DNA of 27,996 nt from an uncultured Eubacteriales bacterium (GTDB lineage Bacteria; Bacillota; Clostridia; Monoglobales; Monoglobaceae): positions 1-27,996 of the forward strand of contig UQOT01000016.1 in NCBI GenBank assembly GCA_900542675.1, read 5' to 3'. The notes beneath the pieces are model-generated. The model had not been told where the DNA came from and ran no database searches. It saw only the letters and a program-made list of their open reading frames with translations. Positions 15,769 through 22,726 of the stretch are shown piece by piece. A program made the position numbers and the translations under genes. Within the stretch, counting starts at the first letter, position 1, and each line of letters starts with the position of its first letter.

Positions 15769-16428
15769 ATGGCTGATAGCGGGAAGAATGAAAGTTTTTT
15801 ATCAAAGATACGTATGAAGACCGAAAAATTGGGTGAGAATTTGTTTTCCCCGAAGGATAAGAGCGGGGAAGAAAAGCCGGGTGATGCAGGCAAAAAGAAG
15901 CTGAGCCGCTCTGTTGTGTATATATGTGCGGCGGCGATTATCGTGCTGTTTGCGCTGAAGATGTTCGGTGGCGGAGAAACGGCGGAGAATGCTAAGCCTG
16001 CCCCTTCGGAATATGATACTGATTATTCCGAATATGTGCGTCAAATGGAAAGCTCACTTGAGGAGATAATCGGTAAAATACAAGGTGCGGGTAACGTCAG
16101 TGTGAGGATATACATAGACAGCACCGCTGAAAATGTTCTGGCAGAAGACAGCAAAAAGGAGAGTGAGACGCGCGAAAAATATAGTGGAAGCGACGGAGCG
16201 AACGAGAAAAACGAGTCGGTCAGCGACGAGAGAAATACAGTTATAGCTAAAGACGGCGGGCTTAGCGGTGAAGGAGCGCCATACGTTGTGCGCCGCAAGC
16301 TGCCGTATCCCACCGGAATAATTGTGGTAGCTGACGGTGCGCGGGATAACAGAGTGCAGAGTGAAATATATGAAGCGGTAAGAGCGCTCTACGGGCTCTC
16401 CGCTAACAGAATAAAAATTTGTTATTAA
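15769..16428 (+). CDS. spoIIIAG: Stage III sporulation protein AG
   Basis: SpoIIIAG forms a large ring in the intermembrane space between mother cell and forespore. The 219-residue protein has a charged cytoplasmic N-terminus, one membrane helix (about 48-66, VVYICAAAIIVLFALKMFG) and an extracytoplasmic domain. That domain contains the conserved LEEIIGKIQGAGNVSVRIYID and ends PTGIIVVADGARDNRVQSEI, VRALYGL. The middle insertion (about residues 125-160) is rich in Glu, Lys and Ser, as in other clostridial copies. ACGGAGATA precedes the ATG. spoIIIAH follows after 12 bases. Confidence 0.95.
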   Translation: MADSGKNESFLSKIRMKTEKLGENLFSPKDKSGEEKPGDAGKKKLSRSVVYICAAAIIVLFALKMFGGGETAENAKPAPSEYDTDYSEYVRQMESSLEEIIGKIQGAGNVSVRIYIDSTAENVLAEDSKKESETREKYSGSDGANEKNESVSDERNTVIAKDGGLSGEGAPYVVRRKLPYPTGIIVVADGARDNRVQSEIYEAVRALYGLSANRIKICY

Positions 16429-16440
16429 AGGAGCATAGTT

Positions 16441-17091
16441 ATGAGTTCAAAAAAGTCAAAATCAGGAAAGTCATTTAAGGTAAGAGGCAAGCAGTTTTTT
16501 GTGGTGGGATTAATCGCGCTGGTACTTGCTGCGGGATATTACAGATGGACTATGGGTTCGCTTAGACCGGACGCGGTAAGCGTGTCGAGTACGGCAACGC
16601 CGAGTGCGGACAGTGATGAGAATTCTAAGGATGCGGAAACATTCTGGGGCGGTAATTCGGACGATAAGAATAAAGATGAAGACAAAGGTGACAATCAAGA
16701 GAATAAAGATGAAAACAACAATTCCGAAAATAAGCAGTCGAGCGGAAACGTTATAAACCAGTCGCGTCAGGACAGGGATAAGCTCAGAGGCGAAACAATG
16801 GATAAGTGGAAGGAAATATCCTCGAATAAAGACGCAAGCGAGTCCGCCAAAAAACAGGCTGAGGAGAATATTGTAAAGCTTACAAAGTATTCCGAAAATG
16901 AAAATGCTATAGAGACAAACGTTAAGTCAAAGGGCTTTGAGGACTGCTTCGCACAAGTGGGCGATAGCGGCGTCAGCGTTATAGTAAAGGGTGAAAATTT
17001 AGACAGCGCTTCGGTTGCACAGATTAAAGATATAATCATAAGTGAAACGGGTGTTTCGGCGTCACAAATAAAAATCAGCTCAGAGCAATAA
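16441..17091 (+). CDS. spoIIIAH: Stage III sporulation protein AH
   Basis: SpoIIIAH is the mother-cell partner of forespore SpoIIQ. It has one N-terminal membrane helix (about 19-33, FFVVGLIALVLAAGY) and a C-terminal YscJ/FliF-like ring-building domain (about 110-216), with the ending SVIVKGENLDSASVAQIKDII and TGVSASQIKI. Between them lies a low-complexity linker (about 55-105) made mainly of Asp, Glu, Asn, Lys and Ser, longer and more polar than in Bacillus. AAAGGAGCATAGTT precedes the ATG. It closes the eight-gene cluster. No terminator hairpin is visible before the next promoter at 17123. No spoIIQ is present in the window. Confidence 0.95.
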   Translation: MSSKKSKSGKSFKVRGKQFFVVGLIALVLAAGYYRWTMGSLRPDAVSVSSTATPSADSDENSKDAETFWGGNSDDKNKDEDKGDNQENKDENNNSENKQSSGNVINQSRQDRDKLRGETMDKWKEISSNKDASESAKKQAEENIVKLTKYSENENAIETNVKSKGFEDCFAQVGDSGVSVIVKGENLDSASVAQIKDIIISETGVSASQIKISSEQ

Positions 17092-17122
17092 ATAAAAATA
17101 ATAAAATCGCCTAAAATAAACG

Positions 17123-17151
17123 TTGTAATATTAAAAATGTTGTGGTATAAT
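17123..17151 (+). promoter_or_regulatory. Sigma-A-type promoter of the asp23-nusB-xseA-xseB-ispA group
   Basis: TTGTAA (17123-17128) and TATAAT (17146-17151) are 17 bases apart, with an extended -10 TGG. The start of transcription would be near 17158, about 38 bases before the asp23 ATG. It shares long identical stretches with the uvrB promoter (see findings). It gives these housekeeping genes expression independent of the sporulation operon. Confidence 0.75.
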
Positions 17152-17195
17152 AAACATAATTAAGTTACAGCGAGATTATATAGGAGGTATTTATT

Positions 17196-17813
17196 ATGGC
17201 GGAAAAAGTTGTGCCTGAGGGGCAGGCTGCAGAGAACACGGGCAGCATTAACATTTCAAACGACGTAGTGTCCATCGTGGCGTCGCTTGCTGCGAGCAGC
17301 GTTAAAGGTGTTTCGGGAATGGTCAGCTCAATTTCGGGCGGATTTGCGGAACTGCTCGGTAAGAAGAATATGTCAAAGGGCGTAAAAGTCAGCGTGACAG
17401 ATAAAAAAGCCACTCTTGACCTTGCAATAATCGTTGAGTACGGCGCTAAAATTCCAGATGTTGCGTGGGAAATTCAGGAGAAGGTTAAGAGTGAGGTTGA
17501 AGCTATGACCGGTCTTAATGTTGCGGCAGTAAATGTAAGTGTTGAGGGCGTGAATGTTCCGAAGGACGACACTGCATCTCAGCCCGTGAGCAATATAAAG
17601 GAAGAGGCTGAGAATATTGCCGAAAGCGCGAAGGAGAAGCTGGGCGACTTTATGGAGAACGCTGCGGATAAGGCGGAGGACGTTATTGAGGACGTTAAAG
17701 ACGCGGCTGAGGATATAAAAGATAAAGCTGTGGATATAAAAGATGATATCAAGGATAAGGCTGAAGATATTGTCGATGCAGTTAAGGATGCCGCCGAAGA
17801 TATTTTCGATTAA
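17196..17813 (+). CDS. Asp23/Gls24 family envelope-stress protein with amphipathic repeat tail
   Basis: Residues about 12-122 form an Asp23/Gls24 domain (INISNDVVSIVASLAASSVKGVSGM, VKVSVTDKKATLDLAIIVEYGAKIPDVAWEIQEKV, VNVSVEGV). These proteins are abundant and membrane-associated, linked to envelope stress in Gram-positives. The gene next to nusB in Clostridia usually encodes just this domain. Here about 80 further residues follow. The last 60 or so repeat with an 11-residue period: VKDAAEDIKDK, AVDIKDDIKDK, AEDIVDAVKDA, AEDIFD. Ala, Ile and Val recur on one helix face among alternating Lys and Asp/Glu, as in LEA-like or apolipoprotein-like amphipathic helices. The tail may contact membrane or partners; this is inference. 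TAGGAGGTATTTATT precedes the ATG. Confidence 0.9.
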   Translation: MAEKVVPEGQAAENTGSINISNDVVSIVASLAASSVKGVSGMVSSISGGFAELLGKKNMSKGVKVSVTDKKATLDLAIIVEYGAKIPDVAWEIQEKVKSEVEAMTGLNVAAVNVSVEGVNVPKDDTASQPVSNIKEEAENIAESAKEKLGDFMENAADKAEDVIEDVKDAAEDIKDKAVDIKDDIKDKAEDIVDAVKDAAEDIFD

Positions 17814-17878
17814 TAACATAAGATAAGTATTATATTTTTTGAAGGGATAAGGACCGCGCTTGATGCGGATTTGAAATT

Positions 17879-18286
17879 ATGGACAGAAAAAAGGCGAGAG
17901 AGTATGCTTTTACGGTACTCTTTCAGTATAAGTTTCAGCCTGAGGAGGTCGGCGATATATTAGCTGATTTCTTTTTAGAGCACGACGCTCAAAATCAGGG
18001 AGAGTATATAGGTGACATTGTTTCGGGTGTTGTTAAAAAAATCAACGAGATAGACAGCAAAATTACAGAGTTTTCGCGCGGCTGGACGATAGACAGAATT
18101 AATGCCGTAAGTCTTGCGGCGCTGAGACTCGGTACATATGAGATTTTGTACAGAGATGATGTGCCTCCGGCTGTCGCGGTTAACGAAGCCGTTAATTTGA
18201 CCCGCGAATATTCCGGTGAGGAGGCAATCGGATTTGTAAACGGTGTACTCGGAAGTATTCAGCGCCAGTATGAGGCGAAAAAATAA
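17879..18286 (+). CDS. nusB: Transcription antitermination factor NusB
   Basis: NusB binds the boxA RNA element with NusE (S10) to build antitermination complexes, mainly on rRNA operons. The 135-residue protein matches the family over its length: RKKAREYAFTVLFQYKFQPEE at the start, then SRGWTIDRINAVSLAALRLGTYEILYRDDVPPAVAVNEAVNLTREYSGEEAIGFVNGVLGSI. The ATG at 17879 is the only sensible in-frame start, as a TGA lies at 17861. Its ribosome site is poor: only GGA at 17867-17869 is near, while a better AAGG/GGATAAGGA lies at 17842-17853, beyond a small CCGC/GCGG hairpin. It follows asp23 by 65 bases and probably shares its transcript. Confidence 0.97.
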   Translation: MDRKKAREYAFTVLFQYKFQPEEVGDILADFFLEHDAQNQGEYIGDIVSGVVKKINEIDSKITEFSRGWTIDRINAVSLAALRLGTYEILYRDDVPPAVAVNEAVNLTREYSGEEAIGFVNGVLGSIQRQYEAKK

Positions 18287-18301
18287 GACAACCGATTTAT
18301 G

Positions 18302-18346
18302 CAGAGCGTAGCCGCCCGTTTTACGGGTATGTCTTGCGCTCTGTTT
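18302..18346 (+). terminator. Nested hairpin between nusB and xseA; possible weak terminator or attenuator
   Basis: CAGAGCG (18302-18308) pairs with CGCTCTG (18337-18343), and CCCG (18315-18318) pairs with CGGG (18324-18327) inside it. Only three T residues follow, so termination would be weak; it may instead modulate read-through or processing between nusB and xseA. Confidence 0.35.
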
Positions 18347-18374
18347 GGTATGTATACAGTACAGAGGTAAAGCT

Positions 18375-19565
18375 ATGATTGAGAGAAAGGCGCTTACGGT
18401 AACCGAAGTTAATTTATATATAAAGCAGGTTATAGCGCGCGATGACATTTTAAATAATGTTCTTTTAAAAGGCGAAATTTCAAATTTTAAAGCACATTCA
18501 TCGGGACATATGTATATGTCGCTTAAAGATGAAACGGGCGTAATTCGGGCGGTTATGTTCAGAAGTGCGGCAGCGAGGCTGACTTTTAAGCCGTCTAACG
18601 GAATGAAGGTTATAGCCCGCGGCAGGATAGGCGTGTATGAGCGGGACGGACAGTATCAGCTTTATATTGAGCATATGGAGCAGGAGGGCATAGGTGATTT
18701 GCACGCGGCATTTGAGAGGCTTAAGCAGAAGCTTGACGCTGAGGGATTGTTTTCATCTGCGCACAAGAAGCCGCTGCCGAAATATCCGAAACGAATAGGT
18801 GTTGTGACAGCTCCGACCGGAGCGGCGATACGTGATATACTTAATATACTTTCGAGGCGTTTTTCATATTCCGATGTTATTCTCTATCCGGTGCTTGTTC
18901 AGGGTGAAAATTCTGCTGCAAGCATAGTTGAGGCAATCAAATACTTTAACGCAGTTTCCGGGGCGGACGTGCTTATTGTCGGACGCGGCGGAGGTTCGAT
19001 TGAGGATTTGTGGTCGTTTAACGAGGAATGTGTAGCAAGGGCAATTTATGACAGCCGTATCCCGATTGTTTCGGCAGTCGGGCACGAGATTGATTTTACG
19101 ATAGCGGATTTTGTCGCAGACCTTCGCGCTCCCACTCCGAGCGCTGCAGCGGAGCTTGTCGTTCCTTCACAGATTGAGCTTTCGGAGAAGTTCGGCAATG
19201 TTTACAGAAGGCTTTACGCCTGCGCGGCGAGAATAATCGAAAAGGACCGTATGCAGGTTAAGTATTTGGCGGGCAGCGCGCCGCTCAAAAATCCGATATC
19301 TAAAATAGATGACAGCCGTATGCGGCTTGACAGTGTGTGCCGCGCGTTTGAAAATGCCTGTGACATAAACTTAAGTGAAAAGAAGCAGAGCCTTAAAGTG
19401 CTCACTACAAAGCTTGAAGCGCTTAGTCCGCTTAGTTCGTTAAACCGCGGATTTGCGGTTGCGAAGAGGGATAACCGCGTGATAAAGAGCGTTTCAGAGG
19501 TCACACGGGGCGACAAAATCGAAATTTTGGTAAGCGACGGCAGTATAAGAGCAGAAGTTATTTAA
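18375..19565 (+). CDS. xseA: Exodeoxyribonuclease VII large subunit
   Basis: XseA is the catalytic subunit of exonuclease VII, which degrades single-stranded DNA from both ends into oligonucleotides. An N-terminal OB domain (LTVTEVNLYIKQVIARDDILNNVLLKGEISNFKAHSSGHMYMSLKD) is followed by the catalytic domain with PKRIGVVTAPTGAAIRDI, DVLIVGRGGGSIEDLWSFNEE, VSAVGHEIDFTIADFVADLRAPTPSAAAE. A C-terminal helical part ends in LNRGFAVAKRDNRVI. The ATG at 18375 (MIERKALTV) is preferred over an upstream in-frame start at 18345 because AGAGGTAA sits just before it and the upstream residues fit no family pattern. The resulting 396 residues are normal for the family. xseB follows after 29 bases. Confidence 0.97.
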   Translation: MIERKALTVTEVNLYIKQVIARDDILNNVLLKGEISNFKAHSSGHMYMSLKDETGVIRAVMFRSAAARLTFKPSNGMKVIARGRIGVYERDGQYQLYIEHMEQEGIGDLHAAFERLKQKLDAEGLFSSAHKKPLPKYPKRIGVVTAPTGAAIRDILNILSRRFSYSDVILYPVLVQGENSAASIVEAIKYFNAVSGADVLIVGRGGGSIEDLWSFNEECVARAIYDSRIPIVSAVGHEIDFTIADFVADLRAPTPSAAAELVVPSQIELSEKFGNVYRRLYACAARIIEKDRMQVKYLAGSAPLKNPISKIDDSRMRLDSVCRAFENACDINLSEKKQSLKVLTTKLEALSPLSSLNRGFAVAKRDNRVIKSVSEVTRGDKIEILVSDGSIRAEVI

Positions 19566-19594
19566 GCGTAATTAGAATAAACAGAGGAGATATT

Positions 19595-19837
19595 ATGGAT
19601 AAGGGAATATTTGAAAAGAACTTAAAGGAGCTTGAGGGCGTTGTCCGCCAGCTTGAGGGCGGCGAAGTAACGCTTGACGAGATGCTTGCGCTGTTTGAAA
19701 ACGGTATAAAGCTGACGCGTGAGTGCACCGAGGCGCTTGATAACGCTGAGCAAAAGATTAATATTTTGATGAAGAACAGAGATACCGGCGAGATGGAGGA
19801 AAAGCCTTTTGCCAAAGAAGCCGGCAGTAAGGAGTAG
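19595..19837 (+). CDS. xseB: Exodeoxyribonuclease VII small subunit
   Basis: An 80-residue, mostly helical protein with the family pattern FEKNLKELEGVVRQLEGGEVTLDEMLALFENGIKLTRECTEALDNAEQKI. XseB binds several-fold to XseA and is needed for exonuclease VII activity. GAGGAGATATT precedes the ATG. It lies immediately after xseA, and its 3' end contains the AAGGAG ribosome site of ispA, which starts three bases after its stop codon. This supports coupled translation. Confidence 0.97.
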   Translation: MDKGIFEKNLKELEGVVRQLEGGEVTLDEMLALFENGIKLTRECTEALDNAEQKINILMKNRDTGEMEEKPFAKEAGSKE

Positions 19838-19839
19838 TT

Positions 19840-20763
19840 ATGAATAATTCCGCGCATACTAATGGGGAGTTCAATCAAAAACTCAGTGAATATGTTGAGC
19901 TTATAAACAATATTGCAGATAGGGTATCTACCGTTCCCAATCTGCCGCAGAAGTCGGTTTATGAGGCTATGCGCTACAGCCTTATGTCAGGCGGCAAACG
20001 ACTCAGACCCGTACTGGCGGCGGCGGTTGCCGAACTGCTCGGCGGTGATGTTTTTGTAGCAGCGGCTGCTGCAGTGCCGATTGAGTGCATACATACATAT
20101 TCTTTAATCCATGACGATTTACCGTGTATGGACGATGACGACCTGCGCCGCGGCAGACCTACCTGCCATAAGGCGTTTTCTGAGAGTACGGCTCTGCTTG
20201 CGGGCGATGGACTTTTAAATCTCGCGTTTGAGCTTTTAAGCTGTGACGAGTACCTGACGATTTCGTCCGACATACGGGTGCGGCTTATATCCGCGCTCGC
20301 TTCGGCATCGGGAACTCACGGTATGATAGGCGGACAGGTGATTGACCTTGAAAGTGAGAAAAAGCCCGATATGACAATTGAGGAGCTTTCGCTTATGCAT
20401 CGTTTAAAGACGGGCGCTATGATAAGCGTATCTGCGGAGTTTGGATGTATATTGTGCGGTTTATACGATGAAAGTGATGAAAGACTCCGCAAAATTCGTG
20501 AATTTTCGGAGAAATTGGGGTTGGCATTTCAGATAAAAGATGATATACTTGATGTAACGGGAGATGAATTTGTGCTCGGAAAGCCGATAGGCAGTGATGA
20601 GAGAAGCGGTAAGAACACTTATGTCACCCTTCTGGGGTTAAACGGTGCTGCTGATAAGCTGAATGCTCTGACTGACGAAGCGATAAACGCGCTGGAGATT
20701 TTTGGCGATGACGCGTGGTTCTTAAAGGAACTTGCCCGAGCTTTACTCAGACGTGATAAATAG
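19840..20763 (+). CDS. ispA: Farnesyl diphosphate synthase (polyprenyl synthetase)
   Basis: This enzyme condenses dimethylallyl/geranyl diphosphate with isopentenyl diphosphate to make farnesyl diphosphate for undecaprenyl phosphate, quinones and other isoprenoids. The 307-residue protein has the first Asp-rich motif DDLPCMD (92-98) within IHTYSLIHDDLPCMDDDD and RRGRPTCHKAF. The second is KDDILD (about 233-238) in LGLAFQIKDDILDVTGD. GGKRLRP and GGQVIDL are also present. The four-residue gap inside the first motif and the Tyr upstream are typical of bacterial farnesyl synthases. The start is set by AAGGAGTAGTT. It belongs to the nusB-xseA-xseB-ispA group; dxs, which often follows in Clostridia, is not here. 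Confidence 0.95.
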   Translation: MNNSAHTNGEFNQKLSEYVELINNIADRVSTVPNLPQKSVYEAMRYSLMSGGKRLRPVLAAAVAELLGGDVFVAAAAAVPIECIHTYSLIHDDLPCMDDDDLRRGRPTCHKAFSESTALLAGDGLLNLAFELLSCDEYLTISSDIRVRLISALASASGTHGMIGGQVIDLESEKKPDMTIEELSLMHRLKTGAMISVSAEFGCILCGLYDESDERLRKIREFSEKLGLAFQIKDDILDVTGDEFVLGKPIGSDERSGKNTYVTLLGLNGAADKLNALTDEAINALEIFGDDAWFLKELARALLRRDK

Positions 20764-20781
20764 TTAAAAGGCAGATGAAGT

Positions 20782-21243
20782 ATGAATTATTTCGAGGAAT
20801 TGTTAAGCAACAGAATATTTTTTATTGTGCTGTTCGCGTGGCTGCTGTCGTGCGTGATAAAGGGCATTATCGAGTGCATTAAAAATAAAAAGATTAATTT
20901 CGGACGCTTTTTCGGACCGGGAGGAATGCCATCGTCGCATTCGACGATTGTTTGCTCGCTTGCGGTATGTGTTGGTATGTACGAAGGCTTTGACAGCGCC
21001 GTTTTCGTTGTGTGCTGCACACTTGCCCTTATTGTAATGTATGATGCATCGGGTATAAGACGTGCCGCGGGAGAGCAGGCAAAGATAATTAATATGATTG
21101 TTGACGCGTGGGAGGAGCACGACCCCGTACTTAAAGAAAAAAAGCTTAAAGAGCTTTTGGGTCATACCCCGGTCGAAGTCCTCGGCGGAGCAATTTTAGG
21201 AGTAACCGTCGCCTTAGTCTCAGGACTCATTATGGGACTTTAA
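20782..21243 (+). CDS. Divergent PAP2 family membrane protein (YuiD-like)
   Basis: A 153-residue membrane protein with three or four hydrophobic helices and the signature FGPGGMPSSHSTIVCSLA, followed by VMYDASGIRRAAGEQAKIIN and LGHTPVEVLGGAILGVTVALV. This is the DivPAP2 (DUF212) family, distantly related to PAP2 phosphatases. It keeps the PSSH element but lacks other PAP2 motifs in the usual layout. The neighbourhood with ispA suggests a role with prenyl phosphates, but that is inference and no activity is established. The ribosome site (AAAGGCAG) is modest. No clear terminator comes directly after it; the next one is at 21521. Confidence 0.88.
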   Translation: MNYFEELLSNRIFFIVLFAWLLSCVIKGIIECIKNKKINFGRFFGPGGMPSSHSTIVCSLAVCVGMYEGFDSAVFVVCCTLALIVMYDASGIRRAAGEQAKIINMIVDAWEEHDPVLKEKKLKELLGHTPVEVLGGAILGVTVALVSGLIMGL

Positions 21244-21248
21244 GTTTG

Positions 21249-21485
21249 ATGAACGAGCTTGCAAAAGCGCTTGTTACCACCACAACATATTTGCTCGGCT
21301 ATAAGGCGAAAACAATAAAGCCCGAAATCACAGCATTTGTAGACGTAGCGGCGATGTTATTTTAGCTTGAAAAAATAACGGAATTGAAATTTGATATTGA
21401 CGTAAAATGTCCGCCGAAAAATGATAATTGGGAGTGTTTCCTGAAATTTGACGGCAAGGCAAATTTGTGGGACTTTCCGCTTTGA
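21249..21485 (+). pseudogene. Small ORF interrupted by an in-frame TAG
   Basis: From ATG 21249 a 38-codon frame (MNELAKALVTTTTYLLGYKA to VDVAAMLF) stops at TAG 21363-21365. The same frame then stays open for 39 more codons (LEKITELKFDIDVKCPP, ECFLKFDGKANLWDFPL) to TGA at 21483-21485. Both halves have protein-like composition, so a 78-residue protein split by a nonsense change is plausible. No strong ribosome site precedes it and I recognise no family. It occupies most of the 302-base gap between the DivPAP2 gene and hpf, a gap otherwise holding only the terminator at 21521. Chance ORF remains possible. Confidence 0.35.
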
Positions 21486-21520
21486 CAGACCGTCATAAAT
21501 AGTTAATATACTGTTTTACA

Positions 21521-21544
21521 AAAAGCCGCCCGAGGGCGGCTTTT
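21521..21544. terminator. Bidirectional intrinsic terminator between converging transcripts
   Basis: GCCGCCC (21525-21531) and GGGCGGC (21534-21540) form a GC stem flanked by AAAA on the left and TTTT on the right, so a U-run follows the hairpin on either strand. On the minus strand it begins two bases after the hpf stop codon. On the plus strand it ends transcription from the ispA/DivPAP2 side. Confidence 0.92.
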
Positions 21545-21545
21545 G

Positions 21546-22082
21546 TTATTCATCAAGTTCGATTAAGGCGTAATCCCCGTCTTTTCTTTTATATACTATA
21601 TTTGGCGCCATGGTATCGGGGTTTGTGAAGATAAAGAAGCTGTGACCGAGCATATTCATTTGGAGTATTGCCTCCTCAGCCATCATAGGCTTTGCCGAAA
21701 ATCTCTTTCTCTTGATAATATTAAACTCGCTTTCCTCTTCAATCTCCGGCGTCTTATCCATAGCAACATAATTCTCAAAACCGCTGTCGCGCAGGCGCTT
21801 TGAAAGCTTTGTCTTGTTCTTTCTTATCTGACGGTCGATACCTGTAAGACAATTGTCAACGGCGGTGAGCATATCGTGATTTTGATCTTCGGCTCTGATG
21901 ATAAATCCCTTATACGGGAAGGTAATCTCAACAATCATATCATCTCTGATTTCCGAAACAACAATTTTGCATTCGGTTGCGTCATCATCGAAGAACTTAT
22001 CAAGCCTTTTAACCTTGTCTAAAATCTTTTCTTTACTGGAGTCTGCAAGGTTAAACTTCTTAGTAAAAATGGTGTACGTCAT
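21546..22082 (-). CDS. hpf: Long-form ribosome hibernation promoting factor
   Basis: Long HPF inactivates ribosomes in stationary phase by dimerising 70S particles into 100S. The 178-residue protein has an N-terminal ribosome-binding domain of about 100 residues (MTYTIFTKKFNLADSSKEKI, KRLDKFFDDDATECKI). A linker follows, then the C-terminal dimerisation domain (IIKRKRFSAKPMMAEEAILQMNMLGHSFFIFTN, VYKRKDGDYALIELDE). The frame opens six codons earlier at 22100, but the ribosome site GGAGGT (22089-22094) lies between the two ATGs, six bases from the second. The start is therefore the ATG at 22082-22080. It is monocistronic, with its own promoter (22152-22180) and the terminator at 21521-21544. 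Confidence 0.97.
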   Translation of the reverse strand: MTYTIFTKKFNLADSSKEKILDKVKRLDKFFDDDATECKIVVSEIRDDMIVEITFPYKGFIIRAEDQNHDMLTAVDNCLTGIDRQIRKNKTKLSKRLRDSGFENYVAMDKTPEIEEESEFNIIKRKRFSAKPMMAEEAILQMNMLGHSFFIFTNPDTMAPNIVYKRKDGDYALIELDE

Positions 22083-22151
22083 AATACTACCTCCGGTCAT
22101 TTGTGAAATTTAAACCAAGAAATAAGACAACTTCTCGGTTCTTATGTTAAT

Positions 22152-22180
22152 ATTATATAATAAATTTTTGCAAATAGCAA
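22152..22180 (-). promoter_or_regulatory. Sigma-A-type promoter of hpf
   Basis: Read on the minus strand, TTGCTA (22180-22175) and TATAAT (22157-22152) are separated by 17 bases. Transcription would begin near 22145, leaving a leader of about 60 bases before the hpf start. The surrounding DNA is very AT-rich, so other start points are possible. No sigma-H or sigma-B type box was evident. Confidence 0.6.
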
Positions 22181-22239
22181 TAGGTATTTATTAATTTTTT
22201 GAAAATTTTTTATAAAAAATTATATTGTTTTCCTTTTCC

Positions 22240-22268
22240 TTGCAAGTTAAGCCGCAGTGTGTTATAAT
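22240..22268 (+). promoter_or_regulatory. Near-consensus promoter pointing into the 3' end of the minus-strand DUF4830-like gene
   Basis: TTGCAA (22240-22245) and TATAAT (22263-22268) lie 17 bases apart on the plus strand. Transcription would begin near 22275 and run antisense through the gene at 22277-22726. There is no convincing + strand gene until 22815. It could produce an antisense RNA, feed the 22815 operon with a leader of about 540 bases, or be a relic or chance match. Confidence 0.5.
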
Positions 22269-22276
22269 ATATTTAT

Positions 22277-22726
22277 TTACGGTTGCTTTTTACCCGAGGT
22301 GTCTTTTATCGGTAAGGTTGTGCCTTCGGGTGAGAGCACAGAGATATCGGCGGCAATTATCTCGGATTTGTAAACATAGATGTTTGCGCGTACGTCGGCA
22401 GATTCCGATTTTGTGTGATTTGTTACCGTGTATGAATAGCGCGTCACGTTTTTGCCGCAGTAGCTTTCGAGGTTAATCCCGTCTGCCGCTGCCAGCGCAT
22501 TGTATGTACGGTAGAGTGAATTGAAGTCCTCGGGCAGTCTGATATGTGCTATTTCGGCAGGCGAGGTTTTGACCTCCCAGCCGTTTGACGTGATGTAGCT
22601 TACGTTTTTATTGTTTGTTGTGTTGTCGACCGAGAACAGTGCGAGTATTACAGCTATTATAAATGCCGCACACAGAATAAACATAAGCTTGAATTTATAG
22701 CGTCTGAAAAGCTTTCGGATATTCAT
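22277..22726 (-). CDS. Membrane-anchored DUF4830-like protein
   Basis: A 149-residue protein with a basic N-terminus and one membrane helix (about 12-32, KLMFILCAAFIIAVILALF), so the rest is probably outside the membrane. The remainder (NGWEVKTSPAEIAHIRLPEDFNSLYRTYNALAAADGINLESYCGKNVTRYSYTV, then NIYVYKSEIIAADISVLSPEGTTLPI) resembles DUF4830, a family of unknown function found mainly in Clostridia. I recognise it by pattern only. GGAGGTATCAATAA precedes the ATG at 22726. It is divergent from the pseudouridine synthase gene, with 88 bases between. I could not find a convincing -35/-10 pair in that gap for either gene, and no terminator is seen after its stop. Confidence 0.8.
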   Translation of the reverse strand: MNIRKLFRRYKFKLMFILCAAFIIAVILALFSVDNTTNNKNVSYITSNGWEVKTSPAEIAHIRLPEDFNSLYRTYNALAAADGINLESYCGKNVTRYSYTVTNHTKSESADVRANIYVYKSEIIAADISVLSPEGTTLPIKDTSGKKQP

